Position numbers and translations under genes: made by a program. Below are positions 44,001 to 51,326 of a DNA stretch of 64,000 nucleotides, piece by piece. Below the pieces are notes generated by a model, which ran no database searches, was not told the DNA's origin, and was given only the letters and a program-made list of their open reading frames with translations. The stretch is from the NCBI RefSeq assembly GCF_948329515.1, contig NZ_CAOJCN010000002.1, forward strand, positions 309,740-373,739, written 5' to 3'. The stretch comes from Cohnella rhizoplanae (lineage in GTDB: Bacteria; Bacillota; Bacilli; Paenibacillales; Paenibacillaceae). Position 1 is the first letter of the stretch. Every line of letters begins with the position of its first letter.

Positions 44001-46598
44001 GGAGCGGAGCAGTTAAAGGACGGCGCGGTCACGCTCGGCAAGCTGGCGGCGGGCAGCGTGGAGACGGCGGCTCTGACGGACGGGAGCGTGACCGGCCCGA
44101 AGCTTGCAGCCGGCAGCGTGGAGGCGACCGCGCTGGCGCAAGGCAGCGTCACCTCCGCCAAGCTGGCGGCGGGCAGCGTAGGTTCCGCTGCGCTGGCTAA
44201 GGGCAGCGTCACGTTCGGCAAGCTCGCGGCGGACAGCGTGGACGCAGCGGCGCTGGCCGAAGGCAGCGTGACGGCCGCCAAGCTGGCGGCGGGCAGCGTC
44301 GGCTCCGCATCGCTCGCGGCGGGCAGCGTCACGCTAGGCAAGCTGGCCGCGGAGAGCGTGGACGCGGCAGCGCTGGCAGAAGGCAGCGTGACGTCCGTCA
44401 AGTTGGCGGCGGGCAGCGTCGGCTCGGCGGCTTTGGCCAGGGGCAGCGTCACGCTCGGCAAGCTGGCTGCGAACAGCGTAGACGCCAAAGTCCTGGCCGA
44501 AGGCAGCGTCACCGCGAGCAAGCTGGCGGCGGGCAGCGTGGATGCGAAGGCGCTGGCTGAAGGCGGCGTCACCGCGAGCAAGCTGGCGGCAGGCAGCGTG
44601 GATGCGAAGGCGCTGGCCGAGGGCGGCATCACCGCGAGCAAGCTGGCGGCGGGCAGCGTGGATACGAAGGCGCTGGCCGAAGGCGGCATCACCGCGAGCA
44701 AGCTGGCGGCGGGCAGCGTGGGCACGGCGGCGCTGGTCGACGACAGCGTGACGGCAAGCAAACTGGCGGCGGGCAGCGTCGATGCGAAAGCCTTGGCCGA
44801 GGGCGGCGTTACCGCGAGCAAGCTGGCCGCGGGCAGCGTAGAGACGGACGCCCTGGCCGAGGGCGGCGTGACGGCGAGCAAGCTGGCGGCAGGCAGCGTA
44901 GGTACGGATGCGCTGGCCGAAGGCAGCGTCACCGCGGGCAAGCTGGCGGCCGGCGTAGTGGCGACGGAAGCGCTCGCCGAGAGCAGCGTGACGGCAAGCA
45001 AGCTGGCGGTCGGCAGCGTGGAGACGAACGCGCTAGCTCAAGGCAGCGTCATTGCGAGCAAGCTGGCGGCGAGAAGCGTGGAGACGGATGCGCTGGCCGA
45101 AGGAAGCATCACGTCGAGCAAGCTGGCGGCGGGCAGCGTGAATAAGGCTGCGCTTGCGAAAGGCAGCGTGACGACGAGCAAACTGGCGGAAGGCAGCGTG
45201 GATACGTCGGCGCTGGCCGAAGGCAGCGTGACGTCCGGCAAGCTGGCGCTAGGCAGCGTGGATGCGTCGATCCTGGCCGAAGGCAGCGTGACGGCGAGCA
45301 AGCTGGCGGAAGGCAGCGTGGATACGTCGGCGCTGGCCGATGGCAGCGTGACGGCGAGCAAGCTGGCGGAAGGCAGCGTGGATACGTCGGCGCTGGCCGA
45401 AGGCAGCGTGACGTCCGGCAAGCTGGCGGTCGGCAGCGTGGATGTGTCGATTCTGGCCGAGGGCAGCGTCACCACGAGCAAGCTGGCGGAAGGCAGCGTG
45501 GATGCGTCGATTCTGGCCGAGGGCAGCGTCACGACGAGCAAGCTGGCGGAAGGCAGCGTGGATACGTCGGCGCTGGCCGAAAGGAGCGTTACGTCCGGCA
45601 AGCTGGCGGAAGGCAGCGTGACGTCCGACAAGCTCGCGGCAGGCAGCGTAGATGCGTCTGCGCTTGCTGACGGCAGCGTGACATTCGCCAAACTCGCGGA
45701 CGGCGTTTTGGAAGCCTCGGCGCTAGCCGACGGCAGCGTAACATCCGCGAAGCTGGCCGCGGGCAGCGTGGACGCCACGGCGCTGGCCGGAGGCAGCGTC
45801 ACCTCCGACAAGCTGGCGGCAGGCAGCGTCCAATCCTCGGCGCTCGCGTTTTTCGCGGTCGGCACGAACCAACTGGAGAACAGCGCGGTGACGTTCGATA
45901 AGCTGGCGGCGGGCAGCGTCGGCACCGTGCACATCGAGGAAAGATCCGTGGACGGCGGCAAGCTGGCCGAGAGCAGCGTCGATTCGGGGCATATTCGCCA
46001 AGGCGCGATTCTGGCCTACCACCTTGGCGAAGGCGCCGTGGAACGGGAAGCGCTGGGCGAGTGGAGCGTGAACGCGAGCAAGCTGGCGCCGGGCGCGGTC
46101 GGCAGCGAGCAGCTGGCCGAGGGCGCAGTCGGCGGGGATAAGCTGCAAAGCGACAGCGTGAACAACGCGCACATCGCCGCCGGCGCCGTGACCTTCGACA
46201 AGCTCGCGCCGGAGATCGGCGGCCTGCTCACCGATCTGAGCGGCGCGCTCCAGACAACGCGGCAGCAGTTGGCCCAGGCGGCGGAGACCAAGCAAGAAGC
46301 GCCGGCGCTCCCGATGCTCGCCGTCGCGGCCGCCGTACCGGGCGTGGGGCTCGCGTTCGGCCACGCGAATTATGACTTCGGCGGCAACGAGGACCGGATC
46401 GAGGTATCGGTGACATTCGATGCGCCTTACGCGGACGACGCCTATGTCGTATTCGCGATGGCGGACCATCCGGGCTGCGTATGCACGTTGAAGCACAAGA
46501 CCGCGGCCGGCGCTACGTTCGACGTTTGCCGCACGCGGCTATCCCCCGCGCCGAGCGGCCGCATCCAGTGGATGTCCGTCGGCGCCGGAACGAACTGA
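41028..46598 (+). CDS. Giant decapeptide-repeat surface protein with WIAG-tail-like C-terminus
   Basis: 1856 residues. It has a basic N-terminus (MKTSKSGKKKRQTRKP), an Ala/Pro/Ser-rich region to about 285, well over a hundred tandem decapeptides (about 285-1725), and a C-terminal globular domain of about 110 residues ending RIQWMSVGAGTN. Each decapeptide has Val or Ile and Lys-Leu at fixed spacing, for example GSVTASKLAA. This predicts a beta-solenoid or fibre. The tail resembles the domain called WIAG-tail in Paenibacillaceae repeat proteins. There is no signal peptide, which fits deposition from the mother cell onto the spore rather than secretion. GGAAGGAG is six bases before the ATG; an in-frame ATG 11 codons earlier lacks an RBS. 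Its neighbours are glycosyltransferases, so it may be glycosylated. Confidence 0.8.
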   Translation: MKTSKSGKKKRQTRKPLYFVDNPNQQELTWVEELRSGEQDKLGLHSAPAVLQENAKAEGPAAPPSQADPAASAGSGHDSASTTVPAPASVAVPHTPSAAPAPKKEAFQPYLKRDADGGARRNNKLRPRVEGAKTSAPMPSALIPSDQDGFYATSDESRQAFHPEEFVSVTELAPEGAPPAPSATRAASGASSSSSASATPPPFVPPQAPQAPIEASRPAVSEGPAAPTNSAASGDGYPEAGTAQQNAFVTGYVAQSATEDREVRYGKLLEQRVPGKPKPLVYTDDLADASVAESKLAPRAVRSVHIDSEAVTTAQLADYAVSQIKLADRSVSGQKIAQETITGEHLAKNAVSGQKLRDKSVTGDKLKDGSITSEKLADRIISGDKLAERSIEAKHLSLSVITSELLQEQSITSDKIKRGAVQTENLSHESVDTAKLADGAVIAAKIRDSAVNGSKIAAGAIGSEHLQAGLILSEHVASGALQGRHIAAGAVGADRLASGAVGTDQLADGAVTGDKIAEGAIGPAHLAAASVLSDQLAAGAVEAPHIADGAVGAGKLADEAVYGRHIAPGAVGAQHLAKGSVGADQLAPGAVDTASIRANAVTGDQLAHGAVGEQQLAIHSISAQHLNDHAVTSLKLAPESVTGEKLADLSVAAAKLADGSVTTAKLAPGAVVRTAIAKGAIGPSELAEGAIGEAHLSAGSVRAEAIQTGAVGAEQLAEGSVGNAKLARDSVGAEQLRYGAVTGTALSEGAVSGYHLTQDSVGTEMLVAGSVTTEKLAESSVTGVKLAPGAVEGRHLTAGSVSAGAIAAGSVSSDKLAPGSVTREALAQNSVGGAQLDAMSVGEAQLQPEAVKGIHLGRGAVSLRHLSSDMLKIAALAESRIDAERIEEAAVTAYHLRSNAVTAEKLAVGAVTSEKLSDGIVTAEKLAEGSVTGDKLADDSVSSSNIVNGAVGREHLAAGIVGPGQLDPNLLAALSAAGAPIGQGRLLADSVGAEQLKDGAVTLGKLAAGSVETAALTDGSVTGPKLAAGSVEATALAQGSVTSAKLAAGSVGSAALAKGSVTFGKLAADSVDAAALAEGSVTAAKLAAGSVGSASLAAGSVTLGKLAAESVDAAALAEGSVTSVKLAAGSVGSAALARGSVTLGKLAANSVDAKVLAEGSVTASKLAAGSVDAKALAEGGVTASKLAAGSVDAKALAEGGITASKLAAGSVDTKALAEGGITASKLAAGSVGTAALVDDSVTASKLAAGSVDAKALAEGGVTASKLAAGSVETDALAEGGVTASKLAAGSVGTDALAEGSVTAGKLAAGVVATEALAESSVTASKLAVGSVETNALAQGSVIASKLAARSVETDALAEGSITSSKLAAGSVNKAALAKGSVTTSKLAEGSVDTSALAEGSVTSGKLALGSVDASILAEGSVTASKLAEGSVDTSALADGSVTASKLAEGSVDTSALAEGSVTSGKLAVGSVDVSILAEGSVTTSKLAEGSVDASILAEGSVTTSKLAEGSVDTSALAERSVTSGKLAEGSVTSDKLAAGSVDASALADGSVTFAKLADGVLEASALADGSVTSAKLAAGSVDATALAGGSVTSDKLAAGSVQSSALAFFAVGTNQLENSAVTFDKLAAGSVGTVHIEERSVDGGKLAESSVDSGHIRQGAILAYHLGEGAVEREALGEWSVNASKLAPGAVGSEQLAEGAVGGDKLQSDSVNNAHIAAGAVTFDKLAPEIGGLLTDLSGALQTTRQQLAQAAETKQEAPALPMLAVAAAVPGVGLAFGHANYDFGGNEDRIEVSVTFDAPYADDAYVVFAMADHPGCVCTLKHKTAAGATFDVCRTRLSPAPSGRIQWMSVGAGTN
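44030..45840 (+). repeat. 60-bp tandem repeat array inside the repeat-protein gene
   Basis: About thirty units of 60 bases, each coding two decapeptides, with recurring blocks such as AGCAAGCTGGCGGCGGGCAG and GCGTGGATGCGAAGGCGCTG. Neighbouring units are nearly identical around 44500-45600, showing recent duplication. The flanking repeats (41880-44030 and 45840-46200) are more diverged and follow a 30-base period. Confidence 0.9.
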
Positions 46599-46612
46599 AC
46601 CGATCTTCCTGG

Positions 46613-46650
46613 AGCCTTCGCTCCGCCTCGCGGCGGCGGCGGAGGCTTTG
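46613..46650 (+). terminator. Possible weak terminator after the repeat-protein gene
   Basis: CTCCGCC pairs with GGCGGAG, and AGCC with GGCT outside it, but only a short T-run (CTTTGG) follows. This is the only hairpin found in the 180-bp gap. Confidence 0.3.
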
Positions 46651-46733
46651 GTGCGCTTCGCATGATCCTGCATCCAAGAGTGGTACGGGCTCCTGCCTCT
46701 CGTACAAGTGCCGTTGCGTATGGACACGTTGCA

Positions 46734-46742
46734 CATAAGATG
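46734..46742 (+). promoter_or_regulatory. CATAnnnTG box before the glycosyltransferase operon
   Basis: CATAAGATG, identical to the box at 52814, lies 34 bases before the start. GC is found 16 bases upstream in both cases. Candidate mother-cell sigma-factor -10 element. Confidence 0.4.
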
Positions 46743-46776
46743 TCCTGTACACTGCTGCCTGACAGGGGGGGATTCG

Positions 46777-47712
46777 ATGAAGGATCGGACCGGCAGCGAC
46801 AGATTCCCGCGTCGGCGGCGCGCACGGCCTCCCGCTCACAGGAAGCGGGCCCTTCCCGCGGGCAAAGGCAGGGCGTCCGCCCGGCCTGCGAGGAGAACCG
46901 CGCGGCGACCGTCCGCGGCAGCGGAGCCGGGGGCCGTCCAGGGCGCGGACCGGACAGGCGCCCGCGGAGAAGAGGCTTGGCGCCCGCCCGCGGTCTCGGT
47001 CATCATTCCGGTGATGAACGAGAAGCGGACGCTTGCCCGCGTCATCCGAGAGGCGTACCGCGTCCATCCGCGCACCGAGGTCATCGCCGTCCTCAACGGC
47101 TCGACCGACGGCTCCCTCGCGATCGCCAAGGCGAGCGGCGCCCGCGTGCTAGCGTTCGACCGCCCGCTCGGCCATGACGTCGGCCGGGCCGTAGGGGCGC
47201 GCGAAGCGGCGGGAGATACGCTCTTGTTCGTCGATGCGGATATGGTTATACCGGCAGCCCGGCTGCGGGATTTCACCGAGGCGATCGAGCGCGGCACGGA
47301 TATCGCCCTGAACGATTATTCGGGACCGCGCAAGCGACCGGTCGTGCACAATGTCATCCTGGCGAAGCACGCGCTGAACGCGCTGCTCGGCAGGCCGGAT
47401 CTGGAGGGCGCGTCGATGACCGCCGTGCCCCACGCGATGAGCCGCCGCGCGCTGGCCGCGATCGGCGCGGAGGCGCTCGCCGTGCCGCCGCTGGCGATGA
47501 CGAAGGCGATTCACGCAGGCATGAACATCAAGCGGGTCCGGCATATCGACGTCGGCTCGCTCAACAGGCCCCGGACGAAGCGCGAGCGGACCGGATCGCT
47601 GGAGCCGCTCATCATCGGCGATCATCTGGAGGCGATCGGCTGGTGGCTGAAACGCGATGGCAGCGGGCCGCCGAAGCCGGCCGCCGAAGCGCTTGGAGGT
47701 GACGGCGCATGA
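46777..47712 (+). CDS. GT2-family glycosyltransferase
   Basis: 311 residues. An Arg/Lys/Ala-rich N-terminal region (about 10-65) precedes a GT-A domain with [18 protein letters not shown] and [14 protein letters not shown]. The metal-binding motif DAD is in [12 protein letters not shown]. The C-terminal part has [24 protein letters not shown]. It resembles glucosyl-3-phosphoglycerate-synthase-like GT2 enzymes, but substrate and acceptor are unknown. The ATG is after a G-rich RBS. It heads a six-gene operon with overlaps, and its product is paralogous to the next protein, which has lost the DAD motif. Confidence 0.85.
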   Translation: MKDRTGSDRFPRRRRARPPAHRKRALPAGKGRASARPARRTARRPSAAAEPGAVQGADRTGARGEEAWRPPAVSVIIPVMNEKRTLARVIREAYRVHPRTEVIAVLNGSTDGSLAIAKASGARVLAFDRPLGHDVGRAVGAREAAGDTLLFVDADMVIPAARLRDFTEAIERGTDIALNDYSGPRKRPVVHNVILAKHALNALLGRPDLEGASMTAVPHAMSRRALAAIGAEALAVPPLAMTKAIHAGMNIKRVRHIDVGSLNRPRTKRERTGSLEPLIIGDHLEAIGWWLKRDGSGPPKPAAEALGGDGA

Positions 47713-48932
47713 GAAACGGAGTCTCTGCCGGAAGCATGAAGAAGTCTTTTAAAGGAAAGCGGCCCCGGAAGGTTCCCGCGGGCGGCCGGACGGTCGGCCG
47801 CGCTGCCAGTCGCACGGGGAGCAGGCGTCCGCTGGCCGCCCGCCCCGGCGCTGGCCGAAGACAGCGGCGTTCCGCCAGGACGCACCGGCAGTCGGCTTCC
47901 GGCCGGATCAGCCGCGCATTCGCAGCGAAGGCCGCCGGCAGCGCGGCCGCTCGCTGGCAGCGCGAAGGCGCGGCGGACGGCGCGGCATGGCGCGCGGCGC
48001 ATCCGGCCGGAACGGCCGAGGAGCTATGGCCGTACGCGCAGCGCGCATGGACGGAAAAAGCGCATGGCAGCCTCGCATCCGCATCGAGGGCGGAGCGGAA
48101 GCGGCTGTGCCGGGACGGCTCGGCCTATGCGGCGGGAATCCGGCAAGGCAGCGGGATGGAGGTGCCAGGGGAGCTCCTCCCCCTGAAGGGCACGGCGTCG
48201 GCCGTCGTCTATGCGGGCGCGGACGCCCAGCGGCTCCGCGCGGTGCTGGCCGAGCTGGAGCGTCTTCCCCTCGTCGAGATCGTCGTCGTGCTCGGCCCGG
48301 ACGCGCTGCCGATGCAGGCGGAGCTGCTGTCGCACCCCCGGATCGTGACCGTGGGTTCGCCGGACGGCTACGCAAGCCCCCATGCGGCGCGGGCTGCCGG
48401 CGCCAGGCTGACGGGCGCCGACACGGTGCTGTTCGCGGACGGCGCGGAGCCTTGCCCTGCGAGGCTGCTCGGCTTGCTCCTCGTCGAAGCCGATGCCGGC
48501 GCGGACGCGGTCTTGAGCGACAGGACGGCCCAAGAGGGCACGTTCGACCGCCGCGGCGGGGCTTCGTGGCTGCGGGAGTTCCTTAATGTCACGCTCGGCA
48601 AACCGGGGCTGCGCGCCAACGCCGTCGGCGGCGTTCCCTTCGCCTTGTCGCGGCGGGCGCTCGACGCGATCGGGCCGGAAGCGCTCGAGATGCCGGCTAG
48701 GGCGCAGGCGTCATTGCTTGCTTCGGGCCTTCGCGTCGCGGTATGCGATGACGTCCCTTTTTCCGGAGAACGGGATTCGCCGTCATCCGCCGCCGACTAT
48801 CATACGGCCGCATGGCTGGATTGTCTGTCGGCGCGAGGCGCGAGGCTCGGATTCCCCGATCATAAGCGCAATCGGCAAGCGATCGGAGGCGGAGGAGATG
48901 GATCGGACGACGGTCGTCATCCCCAGCTATAA
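47709..48932 (+). CDS. GT2-like paralog with degenerate catalytic motif and tag region
   Basis: 407 residues. A long basic and Ala-rich N-terminal region (about 1-130) is followed by [12 protein letters not shown] (about 136-147), a weak form of the Gly/aromatic tag of this cluster. The rest aligns by eye with the upstream GT2: [13 protein letters not shown] in place of [12 protein letters not shown], then [23 protein letters not shown]. The DxD Asp residues are not conserved (DAD to DGA), so it is probably non-catalytic or uses other residues. It starts at an ATGA overlap with the upstream gene and overlaps the next by 35 bp. Possibly a regulatory or scaffolding partner of the active enzyme. 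Confidence 0.7.
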   Translation: MRNGVSAGSMKKSFKGKRPRKVPAGGRTVGRAASRTGSRRPLAARPGAGRRQRRSARTHRQSASGRISRAFAAKAAGSAAARWQREGAADGAAWRAAHPAGTAEELWPYAQRAWTEKAHGSLASASRAERKRLCRDGSAYAAGIRQGSGMEVPGELLPLKGTASAVVYAGADAQRLRAVLAELERLPLVEIVVVLGPDALPMQAELLSHPRIVTVGSPDGYASPHAARAAGARLTGADTVLFADGAEPCPARLLGLLLVEADAGADAVLSDRTAQEGTFDRRGGASWLREFLNVTLGKPGLRANAVGGVPFALSRRALDAIGPEALEMPARAQASLLASGLRVAVCDDVPFSGERDSPSSAADYHTAAWLDCLSARGARLGFPDHKRNRQAIGGGGDGSDDGRHPQL

Positions 48933-49560
48933 CGGATCCGCCGGGCTTCGCGATTGCGTGAACGCGGTACGCGCCGATGCGGACGGTCCTGTGGAAGTGA
49001 TCGCGGTAGCGGTGGGCCGTACGCCGGATACGGCGGTCTGGTGCGGCCGCGACGGGATCGCCTGTATCGCCCTGTCTGCCGAGATTGGCGTGGTCGAAGC
49101 CTGCAATAAGGGGATGCGGCTCGCGACGTCGGACCGGATCGTCGTGCTGGGGGAGGAATGGCTCGTACTCCCCGGCTGGTTGGCCGCCTTGAACGAGGCG
49201 CTGGGCGCGGGCAACCGCGGCGGCTTGGCATGGATGCCGGATCCTGGGGATGGCGATGGCCGCGATTCCAAGACCCCGGCGGAGGCGCGGATCGGAGAGG
49301 CTTGTATCGCTGTGCGCAGACGGGCGATCGATCGGATCGGCTTGCTCGACCCCCGCTACCGCAGCATCGCCTGGGCATTCGCCGATTACGCGCTGCGCGC
49401 GCGGCTGTACGGCTGCGAACCGAGGCTGACGGAGACGCGGATCGTTCGTCGCTCGGGCACGCCGAGCCATGCGCGAGGGGACGCCCGTCCCGGCGAGGAG
49501 GCGCTCGACCGGCAGACGTTTGCCGAGAAATGGAGTCTGGATTCGCTCGCCTTAATATGA
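48898..49560 (+). CDS. Small GT2-family glycosyltransferase
   Basis: 220 residues. [18 protein letters not shown] begins the GT-A fold, and GVVEACNKGMRLATSDRIVVL follows. LGEEWLVLPGWL replaces the usual DxD. A C-terminal RIGEACIAVRRRAIDRIGLLD is typical of GT2 proteins. It is shorter than the usual 250-300 residues and lacks the basic tag region. GGAGG lies eight bases before the ATG. It is embedded in the overlapping operon, so it probably adds a sugar to the same glycan or protein as its neighbours. Confidence 0.8.
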   Translation: MDRTTVVIPSYNGSAGLRDCVNAVRADADGPVEVIAVAVGRTPDTAVWCGRDGIACIALSAEIGVVEACNKGMRLATSDRIVVLGEEWLVLPGWLAALNEALGAGNRGGLAWMPDPGDGDGRDSKTPAEARIGEACIAVRRRAIDRIGLLDPRYRSIAWAFADYALRARLYGCEPRLTETRIVRRSGTPSHARGDARPGEEALDRQTFAEKWSLDSLALI

Positions 49561-49573
49561 AGGAGGGGTGGCT

Positions 49574-50299
49574 TTGAAAGCCGTAATATTGGCTGGCGGC
49601 TCGGGAACGCGGCTGAAGCCGTTGACGTACTGGACGAACAAGCATTTGCTGCCCGTCGGCAAGTATCCGATGATCTGTTATGGCATCGCGAGGCTGCGCG
49701 AGGCGGGCGTAAGGGATATCGTGCTTGTCACGGGGCGCGCCTGGCTCGGCGATTTTGTCGACGTGCTGGGCAGCGGACGCGATTGGGGCGTCTCGATCGT
49801 ATACCGCGTCCAGGAGGAGGCGGGCGGCATCGCGCAGGCGCTGGAGCTGGCCCGCCCGCTGCTGGCTCCCGGCGAGAAGTTCGCGGTTCTGCTCGGGGAC
49901 AATTTGTTCGCGGAGTCGGTCGCTCCGTACTTCAAGGACTTCGCGCAGCAAAAGGAAGGCGCGATGGTGCTCATCTACCCGGTGGACGACCCGCGCCGTT
50001 ACGGCGTCCCCGAGATGGATGAGGCGGGGGGCAAGATCGTCCATATCGAGGAGAAGCCGGAGAATCCAGCTTCCTCCTATTGCGTGACGGGACTGTATAT
50101 GTATCATACGGACGTATTCGACATCATCGACGGCATCAAGCCCTCGCAGCGAGGCGAGCTCGAGATCACGGACGTGAACAATGCCTACGCGCACGCGGGC
50201 AAGCTGACGTTCCGCGAGCTGTCGGGCTGGTGGAACGACGCCGGCACGTTCGAGTCGCTGGAGGAAGCGAGCGGGCAGCTGAAGGGCGTATTGCCTTGA
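49574..50299 (+). CDS. Glucose-1-phosphate thymidylyltransferase-like nucleotidyltransferase (RfbA/SpsI type)
   Basis: 241 residues. The nucleotide-binding signature is ILAGGSGTRLKPLTYWTNK at about 5-23, followed by VLLGDNLF, HIEEKPENPASS and WNDAGTFESL. The reaction would be dTTP plus glucose-1-phosphate to dTDP-glucose, supplying activated sugar to the neighbouring transferases. SpsI of the Bacillus spore polysaccharide operon is a functional parallel. No RfbB, RfbC or RfbD is present. TTG at 49574 is seven bases after GGAGG; the GTG two codons earlier is too close. It overlaps the next gene by 4 bp. Confidence 0.88.
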   Translation: MKAVILAGGSGTRLKPLTYWTNKHLLPVGKYPMICYGIARLREAGVRDIVLVTGRAWLGDFVDVLGSGRDWGVSIVYRVQEEAGGIAQALELARPLLAPGEKFAVLLGDNLFAESVAPYFKDFAQQKEGAMVLIYPVDDPRRYGVPEMDEAGGKIVHIEEKPENPASSYCVTGLYMYHTDVFDIIDGIKPSQRGELEITDVNNAYAHAGKLTFRELSGWWNDAGTFESLEEASGQLKGVLP

Positions 50300-51288
50300 A
50301 AAGGGCCGTCCGCGCGCGAAGCGGGGCTCGTGGGAAACGGTCCAGGGCGCGGGGAAGGCAAGCCGGGAGGCGGGGCGCCGCCAGGCGAAAGGGAAGAATG
50401 CGCCGCAGACGAATAAAGCCGCTTGTGCCGAGAGATGCGGGCGAGGCCAGGCAGCTGGAGTCTCCCGGTTACGAAGAGGGATACCAGGAAGGCTTGTACG
50501 ACGGCGGCGAACGCTTGCTCGAAGCCGCCATGCCGGGCGATCTGATCGTGCCGGACGTCTCGGTGGCCGAGCTCGTCGCCGCGGGCTTGCCGCATGTGCT
50601 GCATCGCGGCATCCGGCTGATCGGGCCGGAAGCGCTCTGCGCGGAGATCGAGACCGCGCTGGCGGCGGGCAAGCCGTTCAGCGTCGTGCGGCTGGGCGAC
50701 GGCGAGCTGCTTACGCTGGCGCAGGATACGGTGAAGCCGGCGGCGCAGATCGCGCGGGAGAGTCCCTTTCTGTCTTATGCGGGCGTGGACGCGCCGGACG
50801 GAGGGGCCAGAGACGCGCTGGCCGCGGCAATCCGCATGGCGACGGTCGTCGGCGTGCCGTTGTCGCGCCGTCCCAACTACCAGCCGCTCCTGTTCGAGGC
50901 GCTCAGACGCAACGGCGTGGCTCCCGAATCGCTGCGGCTGACCAGCTCCATGATTAATTATTCGCTGTACGAGTCCGGACTGCTGATGCGGCTCCTCGCG
51001 GGGAAGCGAATCGCCATCGTGGGCAATAGCGCCGAGGCGCTGGCGCGCGCGCTGCGCGGCAGAGGCATCGACGTCGTGCATACGGTCGCGCCGGTCGACG
51101 GCATTGCGGATGCGTCGAGCGCGGAGGACAGGGCCTGCGCAGTGTCCTTCGACCTGGCCCTCGTGTCGGCCGGCATCGCGGCGGTGCCGATCTGCGTCGG
51201 GCTAGCAGAGCGCACGGGCAAGGCCGCGATCGACTTCGGCCATATGGCCGACAGGCTGGGCGGCGTGGCCGTCCCCGCCATCGTGTAG
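50296..51288 (+). CDS. GT-D fold glycosyltransferase with basic N-terminus and GY tag
   Basis: 330 residues from a TTG that overlaps the upstream stop as TTGA, with GAAGGG nine bases before it. The first 45 residues are extremely Arg-rich. GYEEGYQEGLYDGGE (about 58-72) follows. The catalytic domain has FSVVRLGDGELLTLAQ, the GT-D (DUF1792) hallmark with the metal-binding Asp-Gly-Glu, and IAIVGNSAEALARALRGRG near the end. An ATG at 50398 is possible but would remove the basic region that sister proteins keep. Expected to transfer a sugar from a nucleotide donor onto a glycan or glycoprotein. Confidence 0.82.
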   Translation: MKRAVRARSGARGKRSRARGRQAGRRGAARRKGRMRRRRIKPLVPRDAGEARQLESPGYEEGYQEGLYDGGERLLEAAMPGDLIVPDVSVAELVAAGLPHVLHRGIRLIGPEALCAEIETALAAGKPFSVVRLGDGELLTLAQDTVKPAAQIARESPFLSYAGVDAPDGGARDALAAAIRMATVVGVPLSRRPNYQPLLFEALRRNGVAPESLRLTSSMINYSLYESGLLMRLLAGKRIAIVGNSAEALARALRGRGIDVVHTVAPVDGIADASSAEDRACAVSFDLALVSAGIAAVPICVGLAERTGKAAIDFGHMADRLGGVAVPAIV

Positions 51289-51326
51289 CGCCGGCCGGCA
51301 GTCTTCAAGAAAGGAGGCAGACGCGG

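Noticed and set aside
43409..45001. Long minus-strand open frames opposite the repeat-protein gene
   Set aside because: They mirror the tandem repeats, have no RBS and encode low-complexity Ser/Ala/Val sequence. The plus frame has the RBS, basic N-terminus and globular C-terminal domain.
44030..45840. Regular 60-bp repeats as a CRISPR array
   Set aside because: There are no unique spacers. The whole unit is repeated in frame and codes for a protein repeat, and no cas genes are present.
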